Shown here: piece after piece, positions 1-11,371 of the stretch
How the letters are laid out: every line of letters begins with the position of its first letter
Numbering within the stretch: the first letter of the stretch is position 1
Origin: Podospora bellae-mahoneyi
Taxonomy: Eukaryota > Ascomycota > Sordariomycetes > Sordariales > Podosporaceae
Assembly (NCBI RefSeq): GCF_035222275.1
Contig: NC_085882.1
Span: 2,983,501 to 3,047,500 of the forward strand
Direction: 5' to 3'
DNA: 64,000 nt
Program-made: the position numbers and the translations under genes
The notes under the pieces: generated by a model
What the model saw: only the letters and a program-made list of their open reading frames with translations
What the model was told of the DNA's origin: nothing
Databases searched by the model: none

Positions 1-3000
1 GGGAGAGCAACCAAACAGTGATCTCGACGTAATCTCGCCACGAGTGCGCTTGTATCTCTGACATAAGGAAACGAAGGAGACCGTGTATACTGCAGGCGGG
101 TGTGTGGGATAACCCCAACAGAACAGAGAGGCTGACAAGTGACAAGAAACACAATGTTGAGACTGTTGATGGTTGAACATGACATACGACCCACCCGCCT
201 TGTACAGAATGCGGGAGGAGATCGCGTGGGCAAGGCGAGATAGCCAACGGTAGTGCCCAGTTGATGCACATGGCCCAGATGGTTGGATGAGGAGCATTGG
301 AAGCTGAGGAAAAAGCAACTCACCGATTGGATAGATGTATGACAGTGGTGCTGCTGCAGCATCGTCAGGGGTCTGCAGGTATGGCCTAGTCCCTGCCATT
401 CTGTTGCCTTGCCCTGTTACCGCAGTTGACACGAACAGCTGGTCAAGACAGCGTGGGGCCGGGCCGTACTACCTACTACCCACACGCCGGAGTCGGGCAG
501 GGGCTAAGGGTCGGGTGCCTGTGGAAGAAGGTTGTGTGGTGGACGGAACTTGACGGAACGAGATATCTCGTCAGGAAAGGCGGCAAGGTGCCAGATCCGC
601 CGTGGTATGTCCAGTTTCCGTCGATATCGAGGGCTGGTTGATCAAGCCGGATCCAATCAGGTCTGTGGTGACGGGGTGATGGCTTAGGGCCAAGAGGGGA
701 TTGGAAGCCTCGAGCGGACGGGTCTTGGTTGAAGGTGTTCGGCAGCGGTTGAGAGACACCAAAATACCCGAGCACTGTCTCCAGGAAAAGACCCAGCTAG
801 ATGGACTGCTAGTGTGTCGTACGGCGGCGGTGCTGAGAACCCGAACGCAGAGGGGCCGTCAAGGAGGACCCCACAGTGTGACGGTCAAATGTCGCGTTTG
901 GGGATGGGTGGGAGCAGGAAATGATAATGGATGGGAAAGGAGGTTGGAGGCCAAGAGTTGTCATGTGTACATCTGACTGTGATAGGCTGCCCACAACCCG
1001 GAAAATTGTTTGGAGCTGCTGGTGAGGTGTTGTGAGGCTGGGAAAGAGAGAGGCAGAAGCAGAAGCCTGTTGGTGAACGGCGGGACTGAGATGCGCGATG
1101 GTGTGACCCCCACTCCAACTGTGCGAACTGCTGCCCCGCACCAGTCAAATATGCAGTGCTCATTGCTGGCTGATCCAGGGGGTTTGCCACGGGATAGGAA
1201 AGTGGGTGTAATTCGAGAAGACTACAGATGATCGGTAGATGGATATTGTTGCTCTCTATTTTGTTCAAGACCATCGTCCCGTACGAGCAATAGAGGCTCG
1301 TGACAGCTCACGACACCAGAAAGATGGGAGATGTGGGGAGCGGGCTGATCGATCTGTCGTCACCACGGATAACACAAAAGCTTGTCTCCGATATGGTCCG
1401 TGCTGCTTGCTACCTTAGTAGTCAGCTCAACATCCAGGGTAACAGTGATGGCTTTCTTCAACAGAGGCTGAACTACACTCTTCAAACACTGTTTCACCGC
1501 CTGGAAACAATGAAATTTGCAGGATTTGACTCACCCGCTCGGCTCCCATCCACTAGTCTTCGACACTCGGCATCTCAGGTGACGTTGGCATGGAGAGTAC
1601 GAAGTATATGTGGACCACAGACGGTGTTCCGTCGGCAGTGGCAGTTAAGCCACGATGAACCAGACAGAACCAAGCCTGGCTCGGTGAATTCATGTCCCAG
1701 GTATCGGTTTCTTGTGTTGGAAGCGTTGCAACAGAGATGGAAACCCCCACACAAGAGAGGTTCCATAGCCCGTCTTTGTTCCTCGTGAAGTACCCTCCAA
1801 TTCTCTCTTCTTTCGGCACGGAAGTCTTGAGAAAAATATACCGGGGAACCAAACCCGAACACTGGGAAGCGGAACCGTGGCGTCAAACCCCCTGTCTGAC
1901 CGCCCAGTGACAGCTAGGGAGTCCCGAACAGAGGTGCCATGCCAGTGTTGACAGTCGCCAGATACCTGGAGGTAGAGTGAGGTGGTGGCATCTGTAAGCG
2001 GGAGGTGGACAAGTACCTACTACCTCTACCCCACGCGACCGGGAGCTTTTTCATTGCTACATAGGTACTCGGCCAAAACTGGCAAAATCTTAGTTGCTCT
2101 TCTTGTTGGAGCTTCCTTTCTCCCTCATTGTGCTCTACCTCTTCCCCATGGCTTTTTCATCACGCCGAGCTCCGCGATGCCCCTCGCCGCCATGAGGTGT
2201 GGGGAACCCGGAACCCTGAGGAAGCAGAAGAGAGATGGAGGCTTGAGTGCTATGTGAACTGCCCCCATGCCACGGCAGCACACACACCACATGAGGGCCA
2301 AAGAAGTAGAGGTTGCAGGGGACCTCTCGATGGCTCGGCTTGTCCCAACCCAAAGAGACTTTTTCTGTTCTCCCCCATGGGGCCATAGCCATGTACCTGT
2401 ACGAATGATGTACGCCGTAAAGCATAAAAGCCAACTCTATCCCGCTGCAAAAGCTGCCCCTCCTTCTTTTTGATCTGGGGGCACAAACGGTGTGCCCACC
2501 AGCAAGAGTCCAGAACTACCTCCCTGATTGAGAGTCTGAGATTGCTTGTGCTTTGGCTGGCAACATTACCCTGCAGGTGCTCGCTCATCCACGTAGGAAC
2601 AACCGTATTTTTATTTTATTTTCGTTCCCCCCCCCCTCTTTCGAGTGCCCTGACCTGCGGGTGTGGTCCAGGCCTATCGACCTGATTCCTTCAGCTGTCG
2701 TTGTTGTGTGGGCGACCGCCTTTCAAAGGGCCAGCTGGACTCCGTTGCCGGCCGCCGAGCGCGTTCGCGTAAAGTGCCAAAAGCCAAAAAGTTCTTCTCC
2801 GACGCCAACGTCGCGCAACTCCAACGCCCCCTTGTCGGCCACGAACCACAACCTCCGACTGCTCTCCCGAAGCTTTTCGTCTTCGTGGTAGAGCTTCACA
2901 CTCTCTTCCGCCTCCCAGAGCGCCACCGAGCTTCTCTTGCTGCAGCAGAACACCTGTTCGTAACACAAGAGTAGCGGAGGGACCAGAACTGCCCGTGGAC

Positions 3001-3507
3001 CAGGACCGAGAACTGCGCCGCACCTCTCTCGCTCATCAAACCTCCCACTCTCTCATTCACTTGCCTTGCTCCTGCTCGCAAGGCGAGCTTTGACAGGGGA
3101 CCATATTCACTTGGTGCTTGCTCTCTCCAGACGTGAATTGAGCTTCACCAGCCCATTCATTCCAGGCCATTCACCACTCGACCCACAGGCCTCTCAGCGT
3201 TCACTGAGACGGACATATTTAAGCCATCACCGTCTGTCACAAACCTTGGCCAGAACACCACCATCTCTGACTTCTGCCCACACCCAAGCAACTACTTCTT
3301 CTCCGACCATGCCTGCCAACAATCTTTAAGCAAAGAGGCTGCATTCACTGCATCCCACAGCCCCATCACTGCGCTCGGAAAGACATCCACTCACCCCTAT
3401 CATAACATACTCCGATCACCCACGTCATTTGCCGACTTGCGCTCGCATCGAGTACTTATCTGCACCCCTCAACAATCAAAACCCGCGGTTTCACAGCAGT
3501 AGTCACA
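1..3507. other. Long gene-free stretch and leader of the Nudix gene
   Basis: No open frame here looks like a known protein or shows convincing exon structure. A T/C-rich block near 2608-2640 followed by CT-rich sequence up to 3507 resembles a fungal promoter and transcription start, so part of 2650-3507 is probably a long 5' leader with several upstream ATGs. The first 2.5 kb remains unexplained. Confidence 0.5.
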
Positions 3508-4126
3508 ATGGCCGCCAGCGGGAGCAATCGTCCCATGGAGTCGCGTACCGGGCGTGTTAAGCAGAGTAAGTCGCTTCGGCCAAGTCGTTGGGAAATGCTT
3601 GTTTCAAGGTTCCCACTGCTTATGTGGGCTTGTGTTTTTGGAAGACCTCCAAACGGACGGGTCAAACTGACTTTCTTGCCTCACAGGGTACAACAATAAA
3701 GGCGAGCGTCTGGTGGCTGGAGTGGTCCCTCTGTCAGCCGACAAGAGCTATGTGCTCATGATTCAGTCTACTCGGCGCAAGGGTTGGGTCCTCCCCAAGG
3801 GTGGCTGGGAGCTGGACGAGGAGTGCACAGAGGCGGCTGCCCGCGAGGCTTGGGAGGAGGCTGGGATCCTGGTGACGATCGACTATGATTTGGGCGACAT
3901 CGAAGAGACCAGTCCCCGCAAGAAGAACAGCTCATCCGGCAAATCCAAGCAGAAGGAGGCGGCCCTTTACCGATTTTATGAGGCAACGGTCAACAGCGAG
4001 GAGATTGAGTGGCCCGAGAAGGAGAAGCGGGAGCGCAGGTGGTTCACGTTTGCCGAAGCCTTTGAGCAACTCAAGGACCGCCCCGAGCTGCAAACCGCCT
4101 TGCAGCGTTCCACCATGAGGAGGTAG
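3508..4126 (+). CDS. aps1: Diphosphoinositol polyphosphate phosphohydrolase (Nudix, Ddp1/Aps1 type)
   Basis: Two exons, 3508-3565 and 3687-4126, joined across a 121-nt intron (donor GTAAGT, acceptor CACAG), give about 165 residues. The Nudix box is intact: GGWELDEECTEAAAREAWEE followed by AGI fits GX5EX7REUXEEXGU and supplies the metal-binding glutamates. The preceding RRKGWVLPKGGW segment is typical of the Ddp1/Aps1/DIPP group, which cleaves diphosphoinositol polyphosphates and dinucleoside polyphosphates such as Ap6A; substrate choice is inferred from family. A short serine/lysine insert (SPRKKNSSSGKSKQKE) lies between the Nudix helix and the next strand. The start could instead be the in-frame ATG at 3535 (MESRTGRVKQ), nearer the length of homologues. 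The product is expected in cytosol or nucleus. Confidence 0.88.
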
Positions 4127-5022
4127 TCGCGATGCTTGGCCGTATCACAAGGACGACAAAATTGTCGACCCTTGACGTGCCCAGTCGCAAAACAAAGCGC
4201 AAAGCGGGAACTTGGGAGATAAATGGACTGGGGCTATTTCTAGTTCAGGATCGATCAAGCCGGTGTTGCTTCTTCTGGGAAATCATCTGATATGGCAGAT
4301 GTTTCGCCTTCTCTCTTTTGTCTTTTCCATCTTGGTGTTCTTCCGTGTCCTTTTGTGAAAGGCTATTTGTTTCTTCTCTAGGTCTTATCATGCGAACCTA
4401 GCTCCGGCTGGTTTTGCATATGGCTCTGGGGGGGTTATGCATCTCGGAGTGGTCCTGATAGATCTGCGTGCGCGATTTGTTTTGGGGGGCCTCGGAGTTT
4501 CGTATTTCCTCATGTCAGACGAAAATTGGTGTTTTGGGTGGCCGATGTTCTCTTTCATTTCATCTTGCGAGTTTTGCTTGGTAAAAATCATTTGGACATA
4601 TGGGATACAAAAACCAGGAACAATGGGTTGGCATTTTGATATTCTGGGGATGATGGTTGCATTTCTGACCCCTACATATTTTAGAGGAGACCGTGGGGAA
4701 GACGTGGTTTTACACAAAATGACGAGACGGGGCAATACATGTATCCTCGTCTCTTTCTTTGGCGGGTATTGTCTATTTTGCATCTAGCATATCACCTAGA
4801 AATCACCTCTGGACTGTCACCAGTGCCAGACAGCACTTTGACCAGTGCTCTTTCCCAAAGAGAATTTGGTATGGACCTGACCTGACGTTCCTTCCTTGGC
4901 ACACAGCAATCAAGTGCAAAAGGGAAAGTGCCAGTCTACCTAACTTTTGAACTAACGTACCACTCACTCCTCAATCTTTTCCAGAGAGATGCTGCTGCCT
5001 AACGCTTCCCACATGGCTTGCC
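4127..5022. other. Intergenic spacer
   Basis: This holds the 3' end of the Nudix transcript and the promoter of the next + strand gene. Open frames on both strands around 4390-4790 mirror each other and have no recognisable protein character. I see nothing else. Confidence 0.5.
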
Positions 5023-6507
5023 ATGGACGATCTCCAGACAACCGAGTTTGACATTGGAAGCATTGAGGTTGCCACCATAAATTCCGACCTATCGATTGTT
5101 CTCACCAGCTCCTGCGTGCTCTCCTTACCCGCAATCTGGGACCACGTTCCAGACGCCATCGAGCTATATAAAGCCTCCTCTGAAGCAATTATCTGGATAG
5201 CCAAGGCAGGTGGTGATTGTCGGGTGCAATTCTCAACACTGTTGAACGGCGAACCCCTAGATGTTGCAGGCCTAGACCCTGACACTGAAGTCACAATCTC
5301 TCACTTGGCCGCCGGGTGCGGAGTAAGACCACCTACATTCCTTTCCTGTCGTCTTGTATTGGTTGCTGACATGCCTTAGATCTGGGTGGAGCTCGGTCTT
5401 GATCTTCGACTGAAACATGCGACGCATCCTGAGCTTGAACATAGCAATCCCGAGGCTGTCTACTTTCTACACCACCCAGACTTGTCCTCCAGCCTGATCG
5501 CACCGCCCGAACTACCATTTGCCAGCTTTCAAGAGTTGAAAGTAGATGTCCATTACCACATCAATATGTCATACTCAACAGACGATCAAACCGAGGCCAC
5601 AGAAACGACTGGGTTGCCCTTGGAGGACAGATTGGAGGAAGCCATGACACTGCTGGACATTGGGCTTCAAAAGCTGATCGGAGTCAAGAAAAGCATACCG
5701 GGGGTGAAGGTCACAAAATCCAACAATGAGTTGCCTTCATTGATTGGCATTGCCCCAGCCGTGTGGAACATTCCATACTTACAGGTGAGACTCTTACATC
5801 GCAATCGGTATCCCAGTGACAGCGACTAACAGCTGGCGTAGTCGATGACAGTACACGCACAAATGATCCCTTCTCTGGCAAGAAGTATCGTCCGGCTGAA
5901 ACACTCCCAGTCACCCAGTCTTCGGAGAAAGGTTGAGGGGTTGATGCCAGGCGATATTGACCCAGAGATATGGGATGTCGATGACGAAATCGAGGACGAA
6001 ATCCGCAAACGCCTTTGGCTTCGATGCCAGACGGGTATTCGGTCGGATCCGATCCAAAGAATCAGCACATCTCAGACAAACGCAGATGACAATAGGCAGG
6101 AGGAAGCTCCCCAGAGACTCTTTGGTGGACCAAAGTCTGCGGAGGAGAGATGTGGTCCTCGTGAATGCGCAGAGGCCATCATCAACCCTCTCCATTACGC
6201 TTCCACAGCGAACCAACTCGCACACTATTGCGACATTCCAGAAGGCATTTACGACGAAGATAACGACTATGATGAGGGATACGATGCTGATGACAGCCCC
6301 TCAGAGACCGATTCATTTTCACCTTACTCTTCCTCCTACATTGGAGCCCTTCATTCAGACGACTGGCAAGGCAGTTCCGAAGCTGAGTACTTCTACACAG
6401 ATGGACAAGGGAATGTGGTCACCCTCCAGCAGGATAGTGATTCTACAGAACCAGAGGCCGTAGGACGGGATCGCAGCTCGAGTATTGACACCATGGACTT
6501 TGAATAA
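5023..6507 (+). CDS. Unrecognised acidic protein, 456 residues
   Basis: Three exons, 5023-5322, 5380-5784 and 5842-6507. Both introns are 57 nt with good signals (GTAAGA...CTTAG; GTGAGA...GACTAAC...GTAG), and all joins are in phase 0. I do not recognise the family. The N-terminal half (about residues 1-230) looks folded, with alternating hydrophobic segments such as VATINSDLSIVLTSS. The middle carries a charged helix (DPEIWDVDDEIEDEIRKR). The C-terminal 120 residues are acidic, serine-rich and probably disordered, ending SSSIDTMDFE. There is no signal peptide, membrane helix or known catalytic motif. The regular exon structure makes a real gene likely; function is unknown and it may be restricted to related fungi. 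Confidence 0.75.
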
Positions 6508-7017
6508 TGCTCAGACGACGAACACACGACAAGGGACTGTGAAGAGGAAAGTTGAAGATGTGTTATATTTTCCACGAATCATGATGCCAGGTCGGTCAAA
6601 ATGATAGAACCCGGCTCTTCAAAGCCGCCGCAACCTAGACACCGACCAGACCATAGCCATAGAGCTGTACCTGCCCATCAGCAGCTCACAACGACATCCC
6701 AAATCAGGGTGAGCCGACCAAGCCGCGACCGCGCGTTCTTGTCCAAGCGCCCAAAACGATGATGCATTGAAATATCCCCTTTCCGGACCGGAATTCTTGC
6801 CCAACCCCTGGGGCCGAACGTACGGTTCCTGGGCCTTTCACCCATGTATCCACACCTAGGCAGAATTCGCCCACTTTCCAGCCCTTTCAGACCTTTCAGC
6901 CTCCACGACGTACTGGATGGATAGCCTGGTTTATAGCATCGATTGCCAAGTCAAAATCGTCTTCTCCCTCCCTTTTGATGGAATGCGGTTTCCCAAGCGT
7001 CACGGTGCGCCCCAAAT
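6508..7017. other. Spacer between convergent genes
   Basis: The + strand gene ending at 6507 and the - strand gene ending at 7018 converge here, so this is 3' flanking sequence. No open frame is supported. Confidence 0.5.
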
Positions 7018-7251
7018 TTATTTCTTGGCGCCACCACCCTTCTCAGCCTGCTTCTTCTTTTTCTTGTCCTCCTTTGCCTTCTTCTGTTCGGGCTTCATGG
7101 TGGCGTAGTGGATGTACCAGATGAGGACGCACTGGAGGATGATAGTGACGAGAACGATGAGAAGGATGGTGAAGAGGATGGGCTGGTCGTTGAGGACGGC
7201 GACGGCTTCTGGCGTGGCGCCAATGCTGGAGAACCAATCGAATTGACCCAT
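7018..7251 (-). CDS. Small single-helix membrane protein with lysine-rich tail
   Basis: One exon, 77 residues, read from 7251. A polar N terminus (MGQFDWFSSIGATPE) precedes one strong hydrophobic helix at about residues 24-49 (ILFTILLIVLVTIILQCVLI). A tail of lysine, glutamate and alanine follows, ending KGGGAKK. One helix near the N terminus with a basic cytosolic tail suggests an ER or other endomembrane protein, but I do not recognise the family. The alternation of hydrophobic core and charged tail argues for a real gene rather than a chance frame. An upstream intron cannot be excluded. Confidence 0.65.
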   Translation of the reverse strand: MGQFDWFSSIGATPEAVAVLNDQPILFTILLIVLVTIILQCVLIWYIHYATMKPEQKKAKEDKKKKKQAEKGGGAKK

Positions 7252-8375
7252 TTCGATTATGTGTGGTGGTTATATAAATGGTATGTGGTGGCGCGTAAAT
7301 GGAATATGCTATCGGGTGATATCGCAAAGATAACTTGATGTCTCGGACGGATGAAGAAGGTAGTGTGATTAAAGAGGCGCTGCCTGCTCGCTGGAATAGA
7401 ATAATTAAATGTACAGGGCAAAATGAACGTGTTGAAGATTATGGGTTTGAAGGTGAGAATATCTCACGATGTTTTTGGAGGAGGAGAGGAGGCAAAAAGG
7501 AAAGGATGGGCGTGTGGAGTGGGTGAGTGGGCAAGGGGAAAGATTATAGGATAAAACCTCAGACGTCACAATCAAAAAGCGGTGCAATTGGTTTAAAAGG
7601 GCGACGTTCTCGGCGGATGGCCACATGGTCTTCAGTAGGCGGCAAAAAGGGGGCTTGGGGGGTCGTTTCAGGTCTGCGACAGAGCGAAGAAAGTCGCACG
7701 ATGGGGGGATGGGGGATTAGGTAAGCTTGGTTGGGGGAGTGGTGATTGGTTGTGGGGGGAGCATCGTGGATGGTGTTTTGGGTTGGGCCGTGCTGATGGG
7801 TGGTGGATGGGCGCACTGTTGGGAATGTGAGGAACGGAGATCTTCGTCTACGGGTGTTTTATGAGATCGTTTTGGAGGTTGATGAATGGGAAGGGAAGAT
7901 GAGTGCAAAGGGGATCACATGATCCGACACGTGATGACCCCAGATCTCGGATCTGCCAAGAATTTGGACACTGTTTAAGCCTGAAAAGTTGGGAATGAAC
8001 AAAACCCCCGGCTTGTCCCGCTCGTTGCAAAAGGTGGGATGTTCGAAAACGCCCGGACCAATTTCCAATTGGAAAGAAGCTTGGACCCAAAAAAATTGTT
8101 GGACGTTCGGTTGCTCGTTCGTCTGTTTCGAGAGGTGTGTGAGTGAGCGAGCGAGCGAGCGAGCTTTCTTCCCGACCGATAATTTCAAGACTTTTTCTAA
8201 ACGGTCGGCAGTGGAACCTTTTCGGGTGTAATTCAAAAGGGGGAACCTACAGACGACGCCAGAGTTACAGTAGCGACCGCCGAAGCTCTCTCCCTCCGGG
8301 GACAGCGACATCCTTTCCCACCCCGCCGTAAACCACCCCCCCGCCGCGGGACATACACACATAACGACGGAAGCT
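7252..8375. other. Divergent promoter region
   Basis: Shared upstream region of the small membrane protein gene (-) and the uS5m gene (+). It contains a GAGC tetranucleotide repeat at 8145-8164 in the uS5m leader. Long minus-strand frames here are antisense shadows. Confidence 0.55.
8145..8164. repeat. GAGC tetranucleotide repeat
   Basis: Five perfect copies of GAGC, about 210 nt upstream of the uS5m start codon, probably within or close to its transcript leader. Confidence 0.8.
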
Positions 8376-10010
8376 ATGAGTGTGGCAGCTCGCCCAGCAG
8401 CCAGGAGGCTCGCCTCCTCGGTTGGCTTCCTCTCGACGACAGCCCCGACGACAACCACTTCCACAACCTCGTCCTCGTCCTCTCGAACACCACCACAATC
8501 CCGCCCCTTCTCCTCCACCCCCTCCCCCCAAGCCCGCAAGCACCGCTTCCGCAGCATCACCGCCCACGAAATGGGCCTCATCAAAAAGAATTCCGCCGCC
8601 GTCCCAGACGAGGAAATAGAAAAGCTCCGCGCCAAGTCCCGATTCCGCCCCCTCACCTCCCGCGACCTGGGCGTGCCCGAAAAACGCGACCCCCTGGCCT
8701 CCCAGGAGAGCCTCGACGAGTTCACGGCGGAAACCTTCACAAAGTACACCCCCGCCGAAAAAGCCGAGCTCGCCAGGATGTACACCCCCGAGCAAATCGC
8801 CGCCCTCGAGGCCGGCGAAGCGACCATCAACCCGAGGGATCTCACCATTCAGGGGAGGCTGAGAACTGACATCTACCGCATGCCGTATATTGACGACTTT
8901 GCCGAGCACCAGCCCATTATCGACAAGCGCCCCCCCGCCTCCCGCAGCAGGAAGATCTCCCACCCCGACCCGAACGCGAGGTTCATGAACACGGATGAGT
9001 TTGTTAGTGATTTGATCCAGTGGGCGGACAAGTTTCGTGTTGGGGAGCCGACAGGGACGTTGAGGAGACTGGAGGACTTCGTTCCGGAGGAGTGGAAAAA
9101 GGTCAAGGAGGGACAGTGGCCTGGGGAGGTGAGGGATGATGCTCACAAGGAGTTTAAAAAGTATCTGCAGGAGGAGATCAACAAGGCGGCCAAGCAGCAG
9201 GAGAATGGGGGGGTTGTGAGCGGCGGGCCGACGGATGCGGATGTGCTGAGTTATATCATTGAGCGGTCGGTCATGACGGACAAGAATATCCAGACTCAAA
9301 GCTCGCTCGCGCTGGCGTTGCCGGATAAGGTGCCTGGTGTGGCGGGGTTGTACAAGGCGGCGGTTGACCCGGCGGATGAGGGGTTGGACGAGACGGGTAT
9401 ATACCAGGATTTGAAGAGGAGGAGCGGGATGAGCGTGCAGGAGATTCTGGCGCTGCAGTGCAAGACGTTGGTGGTGAATTATGTGAGCAACCAGACGAGG
9501 ATGGGCAAAATTCAGAGCACGGTCACGATTGTGGTTGCGGGCAACGGGGACGGGTGGGTGGGGTTGGGGTATGCGAAGAGCCAGGAGCCGATGGTGGCGG
9601 CCACGAAGGCGAGGTTGGACGCCATCAGCAAGATGAGGCCGGTGAGGAGGTATGAGAATAGGACGATTTTTGGAAACGTGGAGGCCAAGGTTTCGGGGAC
9701 GGTGGTGAAGTTGTTTGCTAGGCCGCCTGGTATTTTTTCCCCCTTTGATCCTCGAAGTTGCGGTGATGCTGACGAGAAAAAAAAAACAGGGTTCGGTCTG
9801 AGAGTCCAGCACCGCATTTTCGAAATCTGCCGCGCGGCGGGTATTTATGATCTGTCGGCTCGCGTCCCCCGGTCTCGCAACCCGATGAACACGGTCAAAG
9901 CCACGTTTGAGGCGCTGTTTAACCAAAAGGACCCCGAGGAGATCGCCATGGGACGGGGGAGGAAGCTGGTGGATGTGAGAAAGGTGTATTATGGCGGTGC
10001 TACTCAGTAA
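8376..10010 (+). CDS. mrps5: Mitochondrial small-subunit ribosomal protein uS5m
   Basis: Exons 8376-9729 and 9790-10010 give 524 residues. The N terminus (MSVAARPAARRLASSVGFLS, then Thr/Ser-rich) is a mitochondrial presequence. The long middle is the fungal N-terminal extension. The conserved S5 core lies in the last 200 residues: a double-stranded-RNA-binding-like N part (GNGDGWVGLGYAKSQEP) and the C part (RAAGIYDLSARVPRSRNPMN, then TVKATFEAL), matching bacterial S5. The 60-nt intron at 9730-9789 (donor GTATTT, branch CTGAC, acceptor ACAG) contains no stop and keeps frame, so an unspliced reading would insert 20 residues inside the core (IFSPFDPRSCGD...). Alignment to S5 requires removal: RPPGFGLRVQHRIFEICRAA is continuous. 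It forms part of the mitoribosomal small subunit near the mRNA entry site. Confidence 0.9.
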   Translation: MSVAARPAARRLASSVGFLSTTAPTTTTSTTSSSSSRTPPQSRPFSSTPSPQARKHRFRSITAHEMGLIKKNSAAVPDEEIEKLRAKSRFRPLTSRDLGVPEKRDPLASQESLDEFTAETFTKYTPAEKAELARMYTPEQIAALEAGEATINPRDLTIQGRLRTDIYRMPYIDDFAEHQPIIDKRPPASRSRKISHPDPNARFMNTDEFVSDLIQWADKFRVGEPTGTLRRLEDFVPEEWKKVKEGQWPGEVRDDAHKEFKKYLQEEINKAAKQQENGGVVSGGPTDADVLSYIIERSVMTDKNIQTQSSLALALPDKVPGVAGLYKAAVDPADEGLDETGIYQDLKRRSGMSVQEILALQCKTLVVNYVSNQTRMGKIQSTVTIVVAGNGDGWVGLGYAKSQEPMVAATKARLDAISKMRPVRRYENRTIFGNVEAKVSGTVVKLFARPPGIFSPFDPRSCGDADEKKKTGFGLRVQHRIFEICRAAGIYDLSARVPRSRNPMNTVKATFEALFNQKDPEEIAMGRGRKLVDVRKVYYGGATQ

Positions 10011-10244
10011 ATCTTGAAACAAAACTTCTCCTGTGCATATAAAAGAACTTTAGAGGGGGGGGGTGGTAGTGTGTAAGAAAAGGATGGTAGACATTGTACA
10101 ATTGTATAAAAACATGTTTGATTCAAGTAAAGGAAATGTAAAAGGAAGGGGGGTGTGAAGCGGTTGTTGTATTGGGTATCATATCTTTTGCTTTCCTTGC
10201 TCACATCTTTCCTCCTGTGATTTGTTATGTCTATATGACTTTTC

Positions 10245-10665
10245 TCACTCATCATCATCATCTTCATAGTGATCCCCCTCCTGTTGTTGTTGTTGTTGTT
10301 GTTGTTGTTGCTGATCACCCTCACCGCCCCAGCCCATCTCCTGCTGCAGAACAATGCTGTAGACACTTGCTTTTAGGAGGGTGAACACCAACGAGGTCTT
10401 GCGCTCGAGCTCGCGGAGGCCGTCAAGGATTTCGACTGTGGGGTTGGAGGCTAGGGTGTCGAGGAGGGAGGCGAGCTGTGGGGTGGAGAGGGGTGTTAGA
10501 TTTTGACGATGATGATGGTGAAAGGGAAACGAAAGGAGGGAAGGGACAAACCTTTTTCATGTTATCTGCCAACCGCTCATATTCCTCGAGGACTTCTTGC
10601 TCTGTTGGGGTGAGTTCTGGGGGGGAGCCGGGGTGGAGGGCGGAGGTGGGGCGGGGGATGTCCAT
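10245..10665 (-). CDS. dad3: DASH/DAM1 complex subunit Dad3
   Basis: Two exons read from 10665: 10552-10665 and 10245-10475, with a 76-nt intron (GTTTGT...CACAG), giving 114 residues. The core TEQEVLEEYERLADNMKK followed by LASLLDTLASNPTVEILDGL and RELERKTSLVFTLLKASVYS is the Dad3 signature. Dad3 is part of the ten-subunit ring that couples kinetochores to spindle microtubules. The C terminus is unusual: after the conserved IVLQQEMGWGGEGD come 11 consecutive glutamines (CAG plus nine CAA plus CAG, 10281-10313) and an acidic GGDHYEDDDDE-like end, making the protein longer than the roughly 94 residues of yeast Dad3 (length from memory). The gene is convergent with uS5m. Confidence 0.9.
10281..10313 (-). 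repeat. CAA/CAG microsatellite coding polyglutamine in Dad3
   Basis: Eleven in-frame glutamine codons, nearly pure CAA on the minus strand, near the C terminus of Dad3. The tract is a likely site of length variation. Confidence 0.85.
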
Positions 10666-11149
10666 TCTGCTTGCTTCGTAATTTCTGGGTTGGGTAGGTA
10701 TGTGGTTGTGAAGGTGAAGGCAAGTGGTGAGTAGTGAGAATATTGTCGTGAGTTGATGAGATATGGCGGTCGTAATAATTGAGAATGAGAGAAGTGACGC
10801 GCGTGGGGTCAAGCTTGAGAGGTGTAAGGTGAAGTTGGTGTAATTAAGTGGGGCGAGAGGTGTGTTCAATACGGTTATTTACAGCTTTACGTGGGATGGG
10901 GCGTATATTAAGTTGTTTCAGGGGGTTTGTTGACCATGTCTTTTCACCTTGACTTCCATCAAGATGGTGTTAAAGAGACCGGTTTAGAATCATTGAGCTG
11001 AGTTCATAAGTAAGAAACCGCCCTCTGTCAAAGAAGAGCGATACACCGCCCGGATCCGAGGGCGATGAAAATGCGACAAACAAAACCCAAACACAAAAGA
11101 AAGCCTATCCACCATATAGTCTTCCAAATCCAACCTCCGTCGGACGATG
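10666..11149. other. Dad3 upstream region
   Basis: Promoter of dad3 and the 3' flank of the next minus-strand gene. I see no further gene. Confidence 0.5.
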
Positions 11150-11371
11150 TCATTTCTTCTTCATATCCTTCCCCTTACTCTTATCACCGCCACCCTTCTT
11201 GTTCCCACCACCACCCTTCCCCTTGGTGCCATCCTTAAGCGGATCACTCCACGTCTCATCACTTCCCCAAGCTGTCATGCTGGCCCCTTGGCTAGAGTAA
11301 TACGCCGCGTCCGCAGCCGTGAAGGCGTCGTCTTCTTCTCCTCTGCTGTTGTTCTTATTGCCGAATGACAT
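11150..11371 (-). CDS. Small Gly/Lys-rich hypothetical protein
   Basis: One exon, 73 residues, read from 11371. The N-terminal 45 residues are polar with aromatic and acidic residues (AFTAADAAYYSSQGASMTAW, then GSDETWSDPLKDG). The C-terminal third is low-complexity Gly/Lys (KGKGGGGNKKGGGDKSKGKD, then MKKK). No membrane helix or known motif is visible. The composition suggests a small disordered, perhaps nucleic-acid-binding, protein. It may be real because the frame starts and ends cleanly and has non-random composition, but a short frame like this could also be chance. Confidence 0.5.
   Translation of the reverse strand: MSFGNKNNSRGEEDDAFTAADAAYYSSQGASMTAWGSDETWSDPLKDGTKGKGGGGNKKGGGDKSKGKDMKKK

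Noticed and set aside
1300-1788. Plus-strand frame of 162 codons
   Set aside because: No recognisable domain, no splice support, and composition similar to surrounding non-coding sequence.
7859-10022. Long minus-strand open frames (329 and 585 codons) over the uS5m gene
   Set aside because: They are antisense to a well-supported conserved gene; their composition is the mirror of its GC-rich codons and has no family resemblance.
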